Part shown: piece after piece, positions 61,309-64,000 of the stretch
How the letters are laid out: every line of letters starts with the position of its first letter
How positions within the stretch are numbered: position 1 is the first letter of the stretch
Assembly: GCF_020991085.1 (NCBI RefSeq)
Contig: NZ_CP087719.1
Span: 1,322,001-1,386,000 of the forward strand
DNA length: 64,000 nt
From: Roseomonas sp. OT10
GTDB taxonomy: Bacteria; Pseudomonadota; Alphaproteobacteria; Acetobacterales; Acetobacteraceae
Direction: 5' to 3'
Notes under the pieces: generated by a model
Told to the model about the DNA's origin: nothing
What the model saw: only the letters and a program-made list of their open reading frames with translations
Database searches by the model: none
Program-made: the position numbers and the translations under genes

Positions 61309-61955
61309 ACCTGATCCTTCTGGGACCGCCAGGGGCGGGGAAGGGCACCCAGGCCAAGCGCCTGGAGGAGAAGTACGGCATCGCACAGATCTCCACCGGG
61401 GACATGCTGCGGGCCGAGGTGAAGTCCGGCTCGGCCATCGGGCAGGAGGCCAAGGCGATCATGGAGAGCGGCGGGCTGGTGCCCGACGCGATCATCACCG
61501 CCATGCTCGCCCTGCGCATCGAGAAGCCGGACTGCGCCCAGGGCTTCATCCTGGACGGCTTCCCGCGCACCGTGCCCCAGGCCGAGGCCCTGGACGTGAT
61601 GCTGCGGGAGAAGGGGCGGGAGCTCGACCACGTGATCGAGCTGAAGGTGGACAGCGCCGCGCTGGTCGAGCGCATCGCCGGTCGCTTCACCTGCGCCGCC
61701 TGCGGCACGGGCTATCACGACACCTTCAAGCCCACGAAGGCGGCGGGCGTCTGCGACGTCTGCGGCGGAACCGAGTTCACCCGACGCGCCGACGACAAGG
61801 CGGAGACGGTGGCTGCCCGCCTCGCCGCCTACGATGCCCAGACGGCGCCGCTGCTGCCCTACTACGCCACGCAGGGGAAGCTGCGCAGCGTGGACGGCAT
61901 GGCGGAGATGGACGCCGTGACGGCCGAGCTGGAAGCGGTGCTGGGCCAGCCTTGA
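61305..61955 (+). CDS. adk: adenylate kinase
   Basis: 216 aa. Transfers phosphate between ATP and [42 protein letters not shown] carries the P-loop; [13 protein letters not shown] the AMP-binding motif. The lid domain is the zinc/long type: [26 protein letters not shown] near residues 130-155 has four Cys (two CxxC pairs). Starts within the secY stop. A -35/-10 promoter for rpsM lies immediately after the stop. Confidence 0.98.
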   Translation: MNLILLGPPGAGKGTQAKRLEEKYGIAQISTGDMLRAEVKSGSAIGQEAKAIMESGGLVPDAIITAMLALRIEKPDCAQGFILDGFPRTVPQAEALDVMLREKGRELDHVIELKVDSAALVERIAGRFTCAACGTGYHDTFKPTKAAGVCDVCGGTEFTRRADDKAETVAARLAAYDAQTAPLLPYYATQGKLRSVDGMAEMDAVTAELEAVLGQP

Positions 61956-61962
61956 CTAACCC

Positions 61963-61991
61963 TTGACTCCGGCGGGCGAGGGGACTACCTC
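61963..61991 (+). promoter_or_regulatory. promoter upstream of rpsM (alpha operon)
   Basis: TTGACT at 61963-61968 and TACCTC at 61986-61991 with a 17-bp spacer, 8 bp after the adk stop. A second TTGACT at 61952-61957 overlaps the adk stop. It gives rpsM-rpsK-rpoA-rplQ a separate start. The 151-bp leader to the rpsM start includes no clear element I recognise. Confidence 0.55.
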
Positions 61992-62142
61992 GCCCCTTCT
62001 CGCGGGTGGGCCACGGTCCAACCGCGCTTCCGCTTGCAGAGGCCCGGACCGACTCCAGCCGGACGGGTCAAGATCACCTCGCCGGCCCAGGCTGCCCGCC
62101 CGCCGGCCCCACAGGAGCGGCAGAGCTCCAGGAGACCGAGAC

Positions 62143-62520
62143 GTGGCGCGCATCGCCGGCGTGAACATCCCGACCAACAAGCGTGTGCAGATCTCCCTGC
62201 GCTACATCTATGGCATCGGCCCGAAGAACGCGGTCGAGATCTGCGAGAAGCTCGGCATCCCGGCCGAGCGTCGCGTGAACCAGCTGACCGACGACGAGAT
62301 CCTCCGCATCCGCGAGATGATCGACCGCGACTACCGGGTCGAGGGCGACCTGCGTCGCGAGGTCGCGATGAACATCAAGCGGCTGATGGACATGGCCTGC
62401 TACCGCGGCCTGCGCCACCGCCGCGGCCTGCCGGTCCGCGGCCAGCGCACGCACACCAATGCGCGCACGCGCAAGGGCAAGGCGGTCGCGATCGCCGGCA
62501 AGAAGAAGGTGACGAAGTAA
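62143..62520 (+). CDS. rpsM: 30S ribosomal protein S13
   Basis: 125 aa. GTG start: [112 protein letters not shown]. Contacts P-site tRNA and bridges to L5. The open frame upstream covers the promoter leader and is not S13. GGAGA lies at 62129-62133. Confidence 0.98.
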   Translation: MARIAGVNIPTNKRVQISLRYIYGIGPKNAVEICEKLGIPAERRVNQLTDDEILRIREMIDRDYRVEGDLRREVAMNIKRLMDMACYRGLRHRRGLPVRGQRTHTNARTRKGKAVAIAGKKKVTK

Positions 62521-62521
62521 G

Positions 62522-62920
62522 ATGGCGCGTCAGCCGCAGGCGGGGTCCCGCCCCCGCAAGAAGGAGCGCAAGAACATCGCCACCGGCGTGGCGCATGTGC
62601 TCGCGACCTTCAACAACACCATCGTGACGATCACCGACAGCCAGGGCAATGCCATCGCCTGGTCGTCCTCCGGGTCGCAGGGCTTCAAGGGCAGCCGGAA
62701 GTCCACCCCCTACGCCGCGCAGGTCGCGGCCGAGGATGCCGGCAAGAAGGCCCGCGAGCACGGTATGGAGACGCTGGAGATCATGGTCTCCGGTCCCGGC
62801 TCGGGCCGCGAGAGCGCGCTGCGCGCCCTGCAGGCCGTCGGCTTCTACGTCACGGCGATCAAGGACGTGACCCCCATCCCGCACAACGGCTGCCGTCCGC
62901 GCAAGCGGCGCCGGGTCTGA
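62522..62920 (+). CDS. rpsK: 30S ribosomal protein S11
   Basis: 132 aa. Basic N-terminus ([62 protein letters not shown]), then [52 protein letters not shown]. Begins one base after the rpsM stop. Forms the platform near the mRNA exit. Confidence 0.98.
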   Translation: MARQPQAGSRPRKKERKNIATGVAHVLATFNNTIVTITDSQGNAIAWSSSGSQGFKGSRKSTPYAAQVAAEDAGKKAREHGMETLEIMVSGPGSGRESALRALQAVGFYVTAIKDVTPIPHNGCRPRKRRRV

Positions 62921-62946
62921 GCGGAGCGGCAGCAGGAGAGACAGAC

Positions 62947-63963
62947 GTGCTGGACCGCAACTGGCGTTCCCTGATCAAGCCCGAGCGCCTGGATGTCGAT
63001 CCGGGTGCCGATCCCACGCGTACCGCCACCCTGGTCGCGGAGCCGCTGGAGCGCGGCTTCGGCCAGACGCTCGGCAATGCGCTTCGCCGTATCCTGCTCT
63101 CCTCGCTGCAGGGCGCGGCCGTCACGGCCGTGAAGATCGAGGGCGCGCTGCACGAGTTCTCCTCGCTGCAGGGCGTGCAGGAGGATGTCACGGACATCGT
63201 CCTCAACATCAAGCGCCTCGCCATCCGGATGCCGGGGGAGGGGACCAAGCGCCTCGCCCTCGAGGCGACCGGCCCGGGCGAGGTGACCGCCGGCCAGATC
63301 CAGGTCACCGGCGACATCGAGATCGCCAACCCCGACCTTGTGATCTGCACGCTCGACGACGGCGCCAAGCTGTCGATGGAGCTGACGGTCGCCACCGGCA
63401 AGGGCTACGTGCCCGCGTCGGAGAACCGGACCGAGGACCAGGAGATCGGCGTGATCCCGGTGGACGCGATCTACTCGCCCGTCCGCCGTGTCGCCTTCCA
63501 GGTGCAGCCGACCCGCGTCGGCCAGCGCACGGACTACGACAAGCTGGTGCTGACGGTGGAGACGGACGGCACGGTCACGCCGGATGACGCCGTGGCGCTC
63601 GCCGCCCGCATCCTGCAGGACCAGCTGCAGCTCTTCATCAACTTCGACGAGCCGCGCGAGGCCAAGGTGGCGGAGGTCGAGGACGACCTGCCGTTCAACC
63701 GCAACCTGCTGCGCAAGGTCGACGAGCTGGAGCTGTCCGTCCGTTCGGCGAACTGCCTGAAGAACGACAACATCGTCTATATCGGCGACCTCGTGCAGAA
63801 GTCTGAGCAGGAGATGCTCCGGACCCCGAATTTCGGGCGCAAGTCGCTGAACGAGATCAAGGAGGTCCTCGCCTCCATGGGTCTCTCCCTGGGCATGACC
63901 GTGACCGGCTGGCCGCCCGAGAACATCGAGGACCTGGCCCGCAAGGTCGAAGAGCCCTTCTGA
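62947..63963 (+). CDS. rpoA: RNA polymerase subunit alpha
   Basis: 338 aa from a GTG start. The N-terminal dimerisation domain has [65 protein letters not shown]; the flexible linker and the C-terminal DNA/UP-element-binding domain (residues ~250-330, [46 protein letters not shown]) follow. 26 bp after rpsK. Assembly platform for beta and beta-prime. Confidence 0.98.
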   Translation: MLDRNWRSLIKPERLDVDPGADPTRTATLVAEPLERGFGQTLGNALRRILLSSLQGAAVTAVKIEGALHEFSSLQGVQEDVTDIVLNIKRLAIRMPGEGTKRLALEATGPGEVTAGQIQVTGDIEIANPDLVICTLDDGAKLSMELTVATGKGYVPASENRTEDQEIGVIPVDAIYSPVRRVAFQVQPTRVGQRTDYDKLVLTVETDGTVTPDDAVALAARILQDQLQLFINFDEPREAKVAEVEDDLPFNRNLLRKVDELELSVRSANCLKNDNIVYIGDLVQKSEQEMLRTPNFGRKSLNEIKEVLASMGLSLGMTVTGWPPENIEDLARKVEEPF

Positions 63964-63990
63964 GGCCGAGCAGGAAGAGAGTAGAAGACA

Positions 63991-64000
63991 ATGCGTCACG
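63991..64000 (+). CDS. rplQ: 50S ribosomal protein L17, first codons only
   Basis: Only ATG CGT CAC G (Met-Arg-His) is inside the window, starting 27 bp after the rpoA stop with a GAGCAGGAAGAGAG purine-rich leader. In this gene order the next gene is rplQ, whose protein begins MRHR in this group. Assignment is by position and three codons. Confidence 0.75.

Overview
The window is very GC-rich and comes from an alphaproteobacterium, most likely Acetobacteraceae and close to Roseomonas. The evidence is the pyramid of strongly G/C-ending codons, Bug/TTT-type and Tat-like solute-binding proteins, the ubiE/coaBC/dut and pyrD/HAD neighbourhoods, and the sequences of the ribosomal proteins and RNA polymerase. 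No rRNA, tRNA, insertion sequence, prophage or CRISPR array is visible. It is chromosomal sequence.

Positions 1-7166 are minus-strand genes: a hypothetical protein, a Bug/TTT solute-binding protein, a TauD-type dioxygenase, a LysR regulator, dut, coaBC, an unknown 217-aa protein and ubiE. The last four form a tight cluster (coenzyme A, dUTP and ubiquinone metabolism) in which ubiB, often found between ubiE and coaBC in this class, is not present.

Positions 7420-13239 are a compact plus-strand run that is the most unusual accessory block. It encodes a secreted SH3-domain protein, a three-gene cobalt-type nitrile hydratase/thiocyanate hydrolase-like enzyme in which the usual beta subunit is split into two separate ~100-aa proteins, a 606-aa protein of unknown function, a DUF2272 lipoprotein and an Old Yellow Enzyme family oxidoreductase. 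Most junctions are 4-bp overlaps or a few bases, which suggests one operon.

Positions 13283-36655 hold mixed housekeeping and accessory genes: a free-standing Hpt protein, a Bcr/CflA drug exporter, a HAD phosphatase, pyrD, rnk, a DMT exporter, an adenosine-deaminase-family protein, an ABC-F ATPase, a peptide-type solute-binding protein, a histidine phosphatase, a SYLF protein, a P-loop kinase, a DoeA/creatinase-like M24 protein, a PotD-like solute-binding protein, a Nudix hydrolase, two ABC half-exporters, rpmB, a degenerate histidine-kinase-like protein and a DUF2062 membrane protein.

Positions 36805-64000 are the translation/transcription core: rplKAJL-rpoBC; then, after a double-hairpin terminator and a clear promoter, rpsL-rpsG-tuf and the S10-spc-alpha ribosomal protein superoperon through secY, adk, rpsM, rpsK, rpoA and the first bases of rplQ. 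Two expected neighbours are absent: secE-nusG before rplK and fusA between rpsG and tuf. The tuf gene changes codon preference abruptly near its 3' end. The rplJ-rplL-rpoB region carries an internal promoter candidate and strong tandem hairpins that could set the ratio of L7/L12 to polymerase.
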